DNA of 64,000 nt. It comes from DATFVA01 sp963839165 (GTDB lineage: Bacteria; Bacteroidota; Ignavibacteria; Ignavibacteriales; Ignavibacteriaceae). How positions within the stretch are numbered: the stretch's first letter is position 1; every line of letters starts with the position of its first letter. Shown piece by piece: positions 17,866-25,623 of this stretch. Location of the stretch: the NCBI GenBank assembly GCA_963839165.1, contig CAWIUG010000005.1:1550001-1614000 (forward strand), given 5' to 3'. Under the pieces are notes generated by a model that worked only from the letters and a program-made list of their open reading frames with translations, did not search any database and was not told the origin of the DNA. The position numbers and the translations under genes are program-made.

Positions 17866-18450
17866 ATGAATACCATAATGGATCTTTTAGGTTCCACCAT
17901 AATTGGAGGCATGCTCCTCCTCCTGGTGTTAAAGCTGAACCTGTTTATGTCGGAATCCAGCTATTCATCAGATACGGAGCTGAGACTGCAGCAGAATACA
18001 AAAACACTTGCCGAGATAATGAATTCGGATTTCAGAAAAATTGGTTACAAGGTCGATACTACCCCTATTTTTACGGCTCAGCAGGAAAGATTTAAGTTTG
18101 TTGGTGATCTTGAGAGACCGGGAACCGCAGGATACGGAACAATTGATACGGTTGAATATTTTCTGGAAGATTCCAGCTATTCATCCGGCACTACTAACCT
18201 GCACGATATAATCCTTGTAAGGGTTCTGAACAATAAAGACACGATTGATGGACCTTCATTGGGGCTTGTAAAAATGCAGTTCTCTTATCTTGATAGTGTT
18301 TCTACTCCAACTGCTGATCTTTCAAAGATAAGATATATAAAAACAGAAATGTGGGTTCAGCCTACAGAAGCAAGAAATAATTTCGTAACCGGTATTTCTG
18401 ATTCAACTTTTACATACTGGGAATTTACAATTTATCCGAGGAATATATAA
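17866..18450 (+). CDS. Minor-pilin-like membrane protein B1 (PilW-like)
   Basis: A 194-residue protein. The N-terminal helix (LLGSTIIGGMLLLLVLKLNL) is followed by LRLQQNTKTLAEIMNSDFRK and IGYK, which matches the PilW/PulJ pattern of QxN, then a helix and DxRxxGY. The rest is a beta-rich domain with YFLEDSS and TYWEFTIYPRNI, the last shared with the paralogue at 20197. It has no prepilin cleavage signature. It starts 12 bases after A1 and ends one base before C1, so the three genes form one operon. Confidence 0.7.
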   Translation: MNTIMDLLGSTIIGGMLLLLVLKLNLFMSESSYSSDTELRLQQNTKTLAEIMNSDFRKIGYKVDTTPIFTAQQERFKFVGDLERPGTAGYGTIDTVEYFLEDSSYSSGTTNLHDIILVRVLNNKDTIDGPSLGLVKMQFSYLDSVSTPTADLSKIRYIKTEMWVQPTEARNNFVTGISDSTFTYWEFTIYPRNI

Positions 18451-18451
18451 C

Positions 18452-19498
18452 ATGGGTAAAAGCTCACTAATCATAGTACTTGGAACGATGCTTCTGGTAT
18501 CATTCCTTGTTTTAAAGTTGAACGGAAATTCGAAAGAAAATCTGTCCACAACGGTAAATATGTTTGATCAGACACAGGCAAGACTTATAGCCAATACAGG
18601 AGTTGAGGTGTACCTTGAAAAACTGTACGCGGATAAGTCGCTGGTTGGCGCCTCAATACCTACACAGACTCTGTTCGGAGGCACATATGATGTTCATATA
18701 ACCGGTGCCCTTCCGTATGTAACTGTCACTACTAAATCAAATTTCCAGGATGTAAAGCATATATCTGTGGCAGATGCTTACCTTACTCCTATCTCTTTTC
18801 CGGACCCTCCGGGAGGTATATATATCAGTTCTAATGCCGTGGTAAATGCTAATGAGATAGGGGATATGAATGTGAATGGACTTGATCATAATTCTGATGG
18901 AACTTTGAATCCAACAGGAAAACCAGTCTGGGGTGTGGGTGTAGATGATGAAACTCAAAGGCAAAATATACTTGATAATCTCCAAAAACCAGAGAATATT
19001 GAGGGTGTTCTTGATACAGTAACAGGAGCAACAGGTTCTCCGAGCGTGGGTGTAACAGGACTGGGTGTCGACTGGGGAAAAATGTACCAGTTCCTCGCGA
19101 ATGCAGCTGATCAGACATTCATTCAGGATATCCCGAACGGAACTAACCTTGGTACCCTCGATCATCCTTTAATCACGCTTGTAAATGCCGATGCAGCCGC
19201 TTCAAAAAAGATAATTATAAATAATGGCGGCGGGGCCGGCATATTGGTGGTTAATGGAGATATTAAGTTTGCGGGAAATTTTGACTATAAAGGAATTATC
19301 CTCTGCTATAAGAATTCTGATCTCTCTTTCGAATCGACAGGAACCAATATTGTAAATGGAGGAATCATTATAGCCGGTAAAAATATATCATTTAAATTAA
19401 CCGGAACCATGAATGTGAACCATAGTCAGGATGCAATAGATAAGGTAAGAGCCCATCTGAAATCCAATGGCTTTAAGATCTTATCCTGGTACGAATAG
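18452..19498 (+). CDS. Minor-pilin-like membrane protein C1 (PilX-like)
   Basis: A 348-residue protein with an N-terminal helix (SLIIVLGTMLLVSFLVLKLN), then QARLIANTGVEVYLEKL, which corresponds to the conserved region of PilX N-terminal domains. The C-terminal half (AGILVVNGDIKFAGNFDYKG onward, to about residue 325) is a series of short strands rich in Gly and Asn, like the beta-helical domains found after PilX-type N termini. It ends FKILSWYE; the paralogue at 20747 ends FKILSWLE. It is the last gene of cassette 1. Confidence 0.7.
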   Translation: MGKSSLIIVLGTMLLVSFLVLKLNGNSKENLSTTVNMFDQTQARLIANTGVEVYLEKLYADKSLVGASIPTQTLFGGTYDVHITGALPYVTVTTKSNFQDVKHISVADAYLTPISFPDPPGGIYISSNAVVNANEIGDMNVNGLDHNSDGTLNPTGKPVWGVGVDDETQRQNILDNLQKPENIEGVLDTVTGATGSPSVGVTGLGVDWGKMYQFLANAADQTFIQDIPNGTNLGTLDHPLITLVNADAAASKKIIINNGGGAGILVVNGDIKFAGNFDYKGIILCYKNSDLSFESTGTNIVNGGIIIAGKNISFKLTGTMNVNHSQDAIDKVRAHLKSNGFKILSWYE

Positions 19499-19539
19499 TT
19501 TTTATAAGTTCTTTATATTTTTAACAATATAACATTCGG

Positions 19540-19646
19540 GGTATCTTTAATTCTGGCGTCAAATACAACGTTTGACGTCAGAATTGTCCAATTTCTTCCC
19601 ACTGTCAAATCTGTCAGTATAAATCCAATCCGAAATTAAAGATACC
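19540..19646. repeat. 13-bp perfect inverted repeat around the cassette 2 control region
   Basis: ggtatctttaatt at 19540-19552 is the exact reverse complement of aattaaagatacc at 19634-19646. The two arms enclose the TGACGTCA element and lie just upstream of the second sigma-54-like promoter. The arms are 81 bases apart, so this is either a pair of binding sites or a large stem in RNA reading through from cassette 1. Confidence 0.5.
19554..19586 (+). promoter_or_regulatory. Putative activator site upstream of cassette 2
   Basis: TGGCGTCAAA and TTTGACGTCA form an inverted repeat with one mismatch and a seven-base spacer, followed by GAATTG. The TGACGTCA core at 19573-19580 matches that in front of cassette 1. 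It is about 83 bases upstream of the promoter at 19663. Confidence 0.5.
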
Positions 19647-19662
19647 AGCAAAGGTACAATAG

Positions 19663-19679
19663 TTGACATACCATATGCA
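19663..19679 (+). promoter_or_regulatory. Sigma-54-like promoter of cassette 2
   Basis: TTGACATACCATATGCA has the -24/-12 spacing (GA at 19665-19666, ten bases, GC at 19677-19678). It differs from the consensus mainly in GA for GG at -24, so it may be weaker than the promoter of cassette 1. It ends 27 bases before the ATG at 19706. Confidence 0.45.
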
Positions 19680-19705
19680 TTTAACACTAAATAGCAGGGA
19701 AGATT

Positions 19706-20188
19706 ATGAGTAGTGTACAATCTATGCTAACGATGGGAGCTTTAGTCTTACTCTCACTTGCTTCACTCAGGTTTAATAATTCTGTATTGGAAAATTCAAC
19801 TGCCCAGGTAGAAAATAAAGTATATCTTACTGCCTTTTCTCTTGCGGATGACATGATAGAAACTATCAAGCAGAGAAGCTTCGATGAAGCAACAGTGAAA
19901 TTTCCTGCCGGTCTTGCTAACCTTACGCCCGCCGATAACCTCGGTCCTGAATTAGGGGAAACCTATCAGACATTTAATGATATTGATGATTACAACTTCT
20001 ATAACAAAACTGTAAACGCTCCTCACGCGGAAAATTACGGCATAATCTGCAGAGTATATTATGTTGACGGCACCAATCCCGACAACGAGATAAGTACGCA
20101 GAGTTATTATAAGAAAGTAACCGTAACGGTTACCAGTCCTTTTATGAGAGAAGATGTAAACTTATCGTTTGTTTTCACACTTAAGTAA
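19706..20188 (+). CDS. Minor-pilin-like membrane protein A2 (PilV/MshD-like)
   Basis: A 160-residue paralogue of A1. The first 65 residues are closely conserved (SVQSMLTMGALVLLSLASL, VYLTAFSLADDMIE), then the two diverge. FNDIDDYNFYNKT takes the place of the DDIDDYNG motif, and SYYKKVTVTVTSPFMRED matches the end of A1. A GGGAAG ribosome site precedes the ATG at 19706. It has no prepilin peptidase signature. It is the first gene of cassette 2. Confidence 0.7.
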   Translation: MSSVQSMLTMGALVLLSLASLRFNNSVLENSTAQVENKVYLTAFSLADDMIETIKQRSFDEATVKFPAGLANLTPADNLGPELGETYQTFNDIDDYNFYNKTVNAPHAENYGIICRVYYVDGTNPDNEISTQSYYKKVTVTVTSPFMREDVNLSFVFTLK

Positions 20189-20196
20189 GAATAATT

Positions 20197-20745
20197 ATGA
20201 ATGTTATACTGGATCTTCTTGGCGCCTCCTTAATAGGTGGAATTGTTATGCTGCTCGTGGTTAATCTTAATGCATATTCACAGGAAACAAAATTCGCCTC
20301 CGATGCAGATCTAAGGCTTCAGCAGGATGCGAAAACTCTCGCAGAGATCATAAATGACGATTTGAGAAAAATAGGATATAAGTATTCCGGTACTGCAATT
20401 ACTGAAGCCGCTCAGCAGAGAATTTCATTTAAGGGAGATATAAATAATGACGGCAGCATGGATCAGGTAACTTATTATCTGGGATCAAAAGCTGATGCCG
20501 AAGTCACCCCGAATCCTGATGATAGAGTTTTGTTCAGGGTTGTTAATAACGATACCATAGGAGGTCCCACACTTGGATTGACAGACCTGCGGTTTTCATA
20601 CCTTAATACAAATGAAATTGAAACCTCAGTGCCCGACAGCATATGTTACGTTAAGGCTGAAATATGGGTAGAGACTGTACTGCCTGTGGGTGGGGAATAT
20701 CCTTTTACTTACTGGGAATTGACAATAAATCCGAGGAATATTTGA
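20197..20745 (+). CDS. Minor-pilin-like membrane protein B2 (PilW-like)
   Basis: A 182-residue paralogue of B1, with the same opening (ILDLLGASLIGGIVMLLVVN), the PilW-like LRLQQDAKTLAEIINDDLRK and IGYKY, and the same ending YWELTINPRNI. A segment DINNDGSMDQ could be a calcium-type loop but is too short to claim. The gaps to its neighbours (eight bases before, one base after) copy those of cassette 1, which supports duplication of the whole unit. Confidence 0.7.
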   Translation: MNVILDLLGASLIGGIVMLLVVNLNAYSQETKFASDADLRLQQDAKTLAEIINDDLRKIGYKYSGTAITEAAQQRISFKGDINNDGSMDQVTYYLGSKADAEVTPNPDDRVLFRVVNNDTIGGPTLGLTDLRFSYLNTNEIETSVPDSICYVKAEIWVETVLPVGGEYPFTYWELTINPRNI

Positions 20746-20746
20746 T

Positions 20747-21754
20747 ATGGGAAAAGGAATTTTAATTCTTGTTGTAGGAGTAGCGGGATTAATTTCTCTG
20801 CTGATTGTTAACCTTAATGCTAATACGAACAGGAGCCTTGATACAACGCTCGATATGTATAAGACTACCGAGGCCCGGCTTATTTCAAATTCAGGCATCG
20901 AAGTATACCTGGAAAAAATGAGAAGAGATAAGGATCTGACCGGGACCTTTAAGGATAATGAACTTCTTGGAGGGAAATATGACTTATATATTTCGGGACC
21001 TGACTCAGACCTTACTATCAGATCGGTTGGATATTATGATGACAAAATACATACAAGTTTAGTAAATGCTAAAAGAGAACCTGTTAAGATGCCGGGAGTC
21101 AATTCCGCTTTGTATATATCTTCAAATACTGTCTCGCTTAACCTTAACGGCAATGTTGATATTGATGGTAACGATCATAAGATGAACGGTTCGGCAGGTA
21201 CAGGTTCTCCCCTGCCCGGTGTGGGAGTTGATGATGCAACAGACAGTGCTTACGTTATAGATAATGTTAAATCAAAAATTACGAAGACAATTAAAGGTGA
21301 AGGCGGTGCTCCGAGTGTAAAGACTGTACCTGATACGACCGACTGGCTCGGATTATCTGAGGATTTCATTTTTTCTGCAGATACTATATTAACCACGGGC
21401 ACATATTCAAGCGGATCAGAATTTGGTACCGCCGATAAGCCTATCATTACCTACTGTAATGGAGATGTTGATTTTACCAGCGCAACAGGTTATGGAATTA
21501 TGGTTATAAATGGGAACATAAATCTCAGTGGAAATTTCAATTATTACGGAGTTGTTATTGTATATGGACAATCAACGATAAGGTGTCAGGCCATTGGTAA
21601 TAATTCAATTTACGGGGGAACAATACTTGTCGGGGACGAGGTTTCGATCGAATCTCAGGGCAACGCTCAGTTTTACTATAGCCTGGAAGCGATTCAGCTT
21701 GGACAGCTGAAACTGAAATCTTCACGATTCAAAATCTTAAGCTGGCTTGAGTGA
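20747..21754 (+). CDS. Minor-pilin-like membrane protein C2 (PilX-like)
   Basis: A 335-residue paralogue of C1. It has an N-terminal helix (ILILVVGVAGLISLLIVNLN), EARLISNSGIEVYLEKM in the PilX-like segment, and a C-terminal Gly/Asn-rich beta region (YGIMVINGNINLSGNFNYYG) ending FKILSWLE. Both C proteins share PGVGVDDAT or WGVGVDDET and a GAPSV/GSPSV segment. It is the last gene of cassette 2 and is followed by a strong terminator. Confidence 0.7.
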   Translation: MGKGILILVVGVAGLISLLIVNLNANTNRSLDTTLDMYKTTEARLISNSGIEVYLEKMRRDKDLTGTFKDNELLGGKYDLYISGPDSDLTIRSVGYYDDKIHTSLVNAKREPVKMPGVNSALYISSNTVSLNLNGNVDIDGNDHKMNGSAGTGSPLPGVGVDDATDSAYVIDNVKSKITKTIKGEGGAPSVKTVPDTTDWLGLSEDFIFSADTILTTGTYSSGSEFGTADKPIITYCNGDVDFTSATGYGIMVINGNINLSGNFNYYGVVIVYGQSTIRCQAIGNNSIYGGTILVGDEVSIESQGNAQFYYSLEAIQLGQLKLKSSRFKILSWLE

Positions 21755-21778
21755 TTTATTTTTCTACCTTTTTATATT

Positions 21779-21808
21779 AAGGGGAGCTTTTAAAGTTCCC
21801 CTTTTTTT
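21779..21808 (+). terminator. Rho-independent terminator after cassette 2
   Basis: aaggggagct pairs with agttcccctt (one G-T pair), with a short A/T loop, and is followed by a run of seven or more T residues. It lies about 25 bases after the stop of C2. No comparable terminator follows cassette 1, so transcripts from the first promoter could run through both cassettes. Confidence 0.85.
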
Positions 21809-21946
21809 ACTAATTTTCTTACAGGCGGTAATTATTTCTTTATTTACCTCAGAACACTTATTATATCTGCATTCATCTAAGTAATTAGAGGGGTATAAAA
21901 GTTGAGTATATGATGCAGAACTTCGATAATGGAGGAACCTTTAAGG

Positions 21947-22129
21947 ATGTTATCTATGGATTATTTCGACAGAGATGGTAACAAATGGTCAATTGACAAA
22001 GGTGACTGGAAAAGTCATCAAGCCAATCCTCGTTCAGAAAGAAAGATCCTGCCCGGATATAAGGCCGGCGGCTTTGCCTTACTTATATTGGTCGTCGCAG
22101 TGGTTATCGCCTTTATAACTATCAAGTAA
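21947..22129 (+). CDS. Small membrane protein, unknown function
   Basis: A 60-residue protein with a polar, charged N-terminal part (YFDRDGNKWSIDKGDW) and one C-terminal membrane helix (GGFALLILVVAVVIAFITIK). The start at 21947 follows GGAGG at 21931-21935; ATGs at 21929 and 21956 are also in frame. The family was not recognised. It converges with the GroES-like gene, 11 bases away. The arrangement suggests a tail-anchored protein with its N terminus in the cytoplasm. Confidence 0.55.
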   Translation: MLSMDYFDRDGNKWSIDKGDWKSHQANPRSERKILPGYKAGGFALLILVVAVVIAFITIK

Positions 22130-22140
22130 AAGTTTCAACT

Positions 22141-22518
22141 CTAAAAATCTGCAATATCATCCCTGATAAGTAATAGAAGTGCCGACTGTGGTACTATGAG
22201 CAGCTTTTCTTTTTCAAACTCAATTTCAAAGGCCTCTTTTCGGAGAAATATTGCCAGGTCCCCTTCCTTAGCCTGCAGAGGAATGTACTTAACTGATTCT
22301 TTAGATTCTTTCCAGGGCTCATCATCGGTATTGGTGCCAGTCGGATAGCCCGGCCCAACCTTTATAACGTACCCACTTTGGATTTTATCTTTTTCTGATA
22401 CCCCCGGCGGAAGGTATAAGCCTGAAGCAGTTTTCTGTGAATCTTCTGAGGCGCGGACAAGCACCCTGTCCCCCACAACTATGAATTTATCTATATTCTG
22501 CAAGTTCATTACCGTCAT
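22141..22518 (-). CDS. GroES-like co-chaperonin, free-standing
   Basis: A 125-residue Cpn10-fold protein. GDRVLVRASEDSQKTASGLY followed by LPPG matches the GroES start and the mobile-loop region, and SGYVIKVGPG is the conserved strand after it. The middle carries an acidic insert (GTNTDDEPWKESKESVKYIP), making it longer than standard GroES (about 97 residues). No groEL is adjacent. It may be a divergent second GroES or a structural relative with another role. Confidence 0.75.
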   Translation of the reverse strand: MTVMNLQNIDKFIVVGDRVLVRASEDSQKTASGLYLPPGVSEKDKIQSGYVIKVGPGYPTGTNTDDEPWKESKESVKYIPLQAKEGDLAIFLRKEAFEIEFEKEKLLIVPQSALLLLIRDDIADF

Positions 22519-22573
22519 ATTAATTTTTCTTTTTACTAACCAAAGATAACCAAAGCCTCTAAAAGATAGAATA

Positions 22574-23707
22574 TCATTTCCTGGTTGCGTTTATCAGTAG
22601 AGGGATTGAAAGTCTGATGAGGGAGTCAGGAATATAATTGAGAAGGGATTTTTTTAGTATGATATTCTGAACTAAACCGGCCGCGGCTGTCCTTATCAGA
22701 AACTGTTTGTTCCAATCTGATTTATATGCCCGTTCTATTGCAGTAAAACTCATATGATTTTCAATAGCTTTTTTGATTATATGAGCCGCGGTTTTGGCTG
22801 ACTGAACTGCCATTCCTATTCCGTCTCCCGCAAGTGGTGCGATTATTCTGGCAGCATCGCCTATCATGATTATTCCATTTTGAATAAGCGGCTTTCTGCC
22901 GAAATATATATTGCCGGCTCCGTAAACTTCATAATCCTTCAGATCAGGTATATGGTTATTAAATATTGCCGATAATCGACTGTTTTCTTCAAAGAGATCG
23001 GTTAGCTGATCCGAAGGTGATGCTTTCGTACTGTTTTTTCTTCCAAGAAAGCACACCGTAACTTCCTCTTCACTGACACAATTTATCCCTGCATAAATAT
23101 CTTTACCTCTGAATATATAGATACACGACTCATCTATGTTAGAGAGTTCATTTTTGCAGATATGGAATTTTATTCCATAATAGCCTGTGTTTTTGTCTGC
23201 TGATTTTCTTTCCAGCTTTCTATCCAGCTGGTTATGTTTTCCGTAAGCCCCTATTACAAACTTTGATGATAATTCTACAATTTCCCCTCTGGAACTTGTC
23301 CTGACAGTAAAACCTTTTCCTTCATTGGTTACCTCTTTGGCTTCTGCCGGTTGGAATAGATGCGCTCCTGAATTTGATGCTTCTTTAAGCAGGAATTCAT
23401 CAAAGACCGAACGTTTTAGTGAGAAGGCATCAAATGAAAGATGAGAAGAAAATTCTCTTTTTCCGTCAACGAATTTAAATGAGGTAATTTTGTTTGGTTT
23501 TAGTGCAAGAAATTTCTTTTCGAGACCGAGCGTTCTAATTAGTTCAATAACTTCCAGCGAGAGAAATTCACCGCATAATGTTTCTCTTGGATAAGCCTTC
23601 CTTTCAATTACGGCCGTTCTTAACCCCCACCTTGATAGATAAATTGCCGATACAGCACCCGCAGGTCCTCCCCCTATAATTATAACGTCATATTCAGTTT
23701 TCTTCAT
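22574..23707 (-). CDS. FAD-dependent oxidoreductase of the type III PKS cluster
   Basis: A 377-residue flavoprotein of the geranylgeranyl reductase / aromatic hydroxylase-like group. The FAD-binding start is DVIIIGGGPAGAVSAIYLSR, with ETLCGEF as the conserved segment after it; the second FAD motif is IMIGDAARIIAPLAGDGIGM. It is the last gene of a three-gene unit, overlapping the methyltransferase gene by 14 bases. In the Streptomyces srs pathway a type III synthase, a methyltransferase and a flavoprotein hydroxylase make methylated phenolic-lipid quinones; the same order here suggests a ring-hydroxylating or oxidising step. Confidence 0.85.
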   Translation of the reverse strand: MKKTEYDVIIIGGGPAGAVSAIYLSRWGLRTAVIERKAYPRETLCGEFLSLEVIELIRTLGLEKKFLALKPNKITSFKFVDGKREFSSHLSFDAFSLKRSVFDEFLLKEASNSGAHLFQPAEAKEVTNEGKGFTVRTSSRGEIVELSSKFVIGAYGKHNQLDRKLERKSADKNTGYYGIKFHICKNELSNIDESCIYIFRGKDIYAGINCVSEEEVTVCFLGRKNSTKASPSDQLTDLFEENSRLSAIFNNHIPDLKDYEVYGAGNIYFGRKPLIQNGIIMIGDAARIIAPLAGDGIGMAVQSAKTAAHIIKKAIENHMSFTAIERAYKSDWNKQFLIRTAAAGLVQNIILKKSLLNYIPDSLIRLSIPLLINATRK

Positions 23708-24425
23708 CTGCTTGTTCCCCCTCCTTCCCTCCCCGAATATCGGCAGACGGTTGCACCGATGGAATAATTACAAGAAACCTGAAGGCCCACATATTCTTTA
23801 TAATATAATTGTTGACTCCTGCCTGCGATAAGATCGATATCAGGTCTTTCCTGGTGAAAGCTCTGAGTACCGAAAGAGGTCCGTCGTTCTTAACAAAAGT
23901 ACTGCGTGAGAAAAGCATTGTTAGTATTCTGATCCCGGTATAAGCCAGAATATTCCTTCTCAGGTCATTAATTATAATTCCATTCACCGCCGCGTTCCGA
24001 AAATGTTTCAGTATTATAACTATCTCTTCCTCAGTGAAATGATGAAGAAATAATGATACATGAACTATATTAAAAGTTCCTTCCTTAACAGGAAGTTTAA
24101 GAGCATCAGCGCAGATGATTTTATGTTCGGGATGATTTTTTTTCTGATAGTGACAGGAATATTTATTAAGGTCTAATGAATATATTGACAGAGGATATTT
24201 TTCTTTTAAATCAGATAAGACATCTGATCCTCCGCCGCCGACATCAAGAATCTTTACTTCCGAAGTTCGATCTTTAAGTAGATTATTTATCCCTTTTTCG
24301 GTAACATTAACGCCTCCAAGGTATTTATTAATAGTATGAAGCTCTGTAAGCGCGGCTTTGATCCTTTCGTCGATGATTGAAAAATCATCCATCATCTCCG
24401 GCTTTGAGCTTCTTTTTAAGAACAT
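23694..24425 (-). CDS. Class I SAM methyltransferase of the type III PKS cluster
   Basis: A 243-residue methyltransferase. The SAM-binding motif I is ILDVGGGGSDVL, motif II acid lies in YSLDLN, and FNIVHVSLFLHHF is motif IV. The start is placed at 24425, where the ATG overlaps the TGA of the synthase (ATGA) and follows AGGGGG; the longer frame from 24488 runs inside the synthase gene. The likely job is methylation of the polyketide product, on carbon or oxygen. Confidence 0.85.
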   Translation of the reverse strand: MFLKRSSKPEMMDDFSIIDERIKAALTELHTINKYLGGVNVTEKGINNLLKDRTSEVKILDVGGGGSDVLSDLKEKYPLSIYSLDLNKYSCHYQKKNHPEHKIICADALKLPVKEGTFNIVHVSLFLHHFTEEEIVIILKHFRNAAVNGIIINDLRRNILAYTGIRILTMLFSRSTFVKNDGPLSVLRAFTRKDLISILSQAGVNNYIIKNMWAFRFLVIIPSVQPSADIRGGKEGEQADEEN

Positions 24426-25513
24426 CAAATCCCCCTGAATAGTGCGGTTTCCATCGTAAGTCCCGGACCGAAAGCAACAGCACAGCATATCTCGCCCTTC
24501 TTTACTTCGCCGGAATTCATTATCTCTTTAAGAACATATAAAATTGATGCGGAGGACAGATTGCCGAAGTTTTGCAGCACAGTCCTGGAAGGGACCATCT
24601 GTGCATCCGTGAGCTGCAGTCCCGACTGCAGAGAATCGAGTATGGCCCTTCCGCCTGGATGGAGGGCCCAGTGTTTTATTGAACCTGCATCCAGACCATG
24701 CCTTTCAAGAAGTTTTTTTAATGCAGGCACCGCTTCATTTAATATTATCCTCGGAAGGTCAGATGACAGAAGCATTTCAAAACCTGTATTTCCTATCTTC
24801 CATCCCATATACTTTGAGGAATCCTTAAATAAAATTGATTCGGTTTTTATCAGGTCAAGTTTACCTTCACTACTGTATCCGGATGAATTTGAGAACAAAG
24901 CTGCGGCACATCCGTCGGCGAAGATGAGGTTCGCAAGAATATTATCCCTGCTGGGTTCTGTCTGAAGGTGAAGACTGCACAACTCTACTGACACCAGCAA
25001 GGTATTACTTTCAGTTGGTCCGTTCAACGCCTGCAGTACTGACTCCATCCCGATAAGTGAGGCGGCACAGCCCATAAACCCGATATTCATTCTCTTTATT
25101 TCAAGCGGAAAGTTAAATTCATTTATCAGGTAGTAATCAATCCCGGGAGCAAAAAATCCTGTACAGCTTATAGTAATAATTTTATTCAGATCTTTCGCAG
25201 CGAAGTTTGTCTTTTTAATTATTTTCTCTACAGCATTTTTAGTGAGGATCTTTGACCATTTTTCATACTCAGTCATCCGCTGCTTTGTGTCGGGAGAAAT
25301 GTATCCGCCGTTCAGCGAATAAAATTTTTCTTCGGCATTCGGTTCTGCGTCCGGAATAACAATAGCCCTTTTGTCAATACCGGAATGCTGAGCAGCCATA
25401 TCAATCAGTCTTGCGGCCGCATTACTTCCCGTCATTCTCTTTTTAAGCTCAGAGGCAGCTTTTTCCTGGGTCACAAGGTATGGAGGAGATGATGTTTCAA
25501 TATCTATCAGCAT
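24425..25513 (-). CDS. Type III polyketide synthase (chalcone/alkylresorcinol synthase family)
   Basis: A 362-residue homodimeric condensing enzyme that extends an acyl-CoA starter with malonyl-CoA. The catalytic triad is visible: Cys149 in GFMGCAA, His285 in ALHPGGRA and Asn318 in NFGNLSS. Length is normal for bacterial enzymes of this family. The closing GPGLTMETALFR is the conserved C-terminal motif. With the methyltransferase and flavoprotein downstream it probably makes a long-chain resorcinol, pyrone or quinone lipid for the membrane. The starter unit cannot be read from the sequence. Confidence 0.92.
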   Translation of the reverse strand: MLIDIETSSPPYLVTQEKAASELKKRMTGSNAAARLIDMAAQHSGIDKRAIVIPDAEPNAEEKFYSLNGGYISPDTKQRMTEYEKWSKILTKNAVEKIIKKTNFAAKDLNKIITISCTGFFAPGIDYYLINEFNFPLEIKRMNIGFMGCAASLIGMESVLQALNGPTESNTLLVSVELCSLHLQTEPSRDNILANLIFADGCAAALFSNSSGYSSEGKLDLIKTESILFKDSSKYMGWKIGNTGFEMLLSSDLPRIILNEAVPALKKLLERHGLDAGSIKHWALHPGGRAILDSLQSGLQLTDAQMVPSRTVLQNFGNLSSASILYVLKEIMNSGEVKKGEICCAVAFGPGLTMETALFRGI

Positions 25514-25623
25514 AATTTCTTTCAGGTTATGTGAATGAATTATCCAAACTGTTCTCTATTGCAGCATTTCAATTTACTTCAGTTTCTGCTTAAATTAGAA
25601 AGATATAAATATAATAGTGTAAT

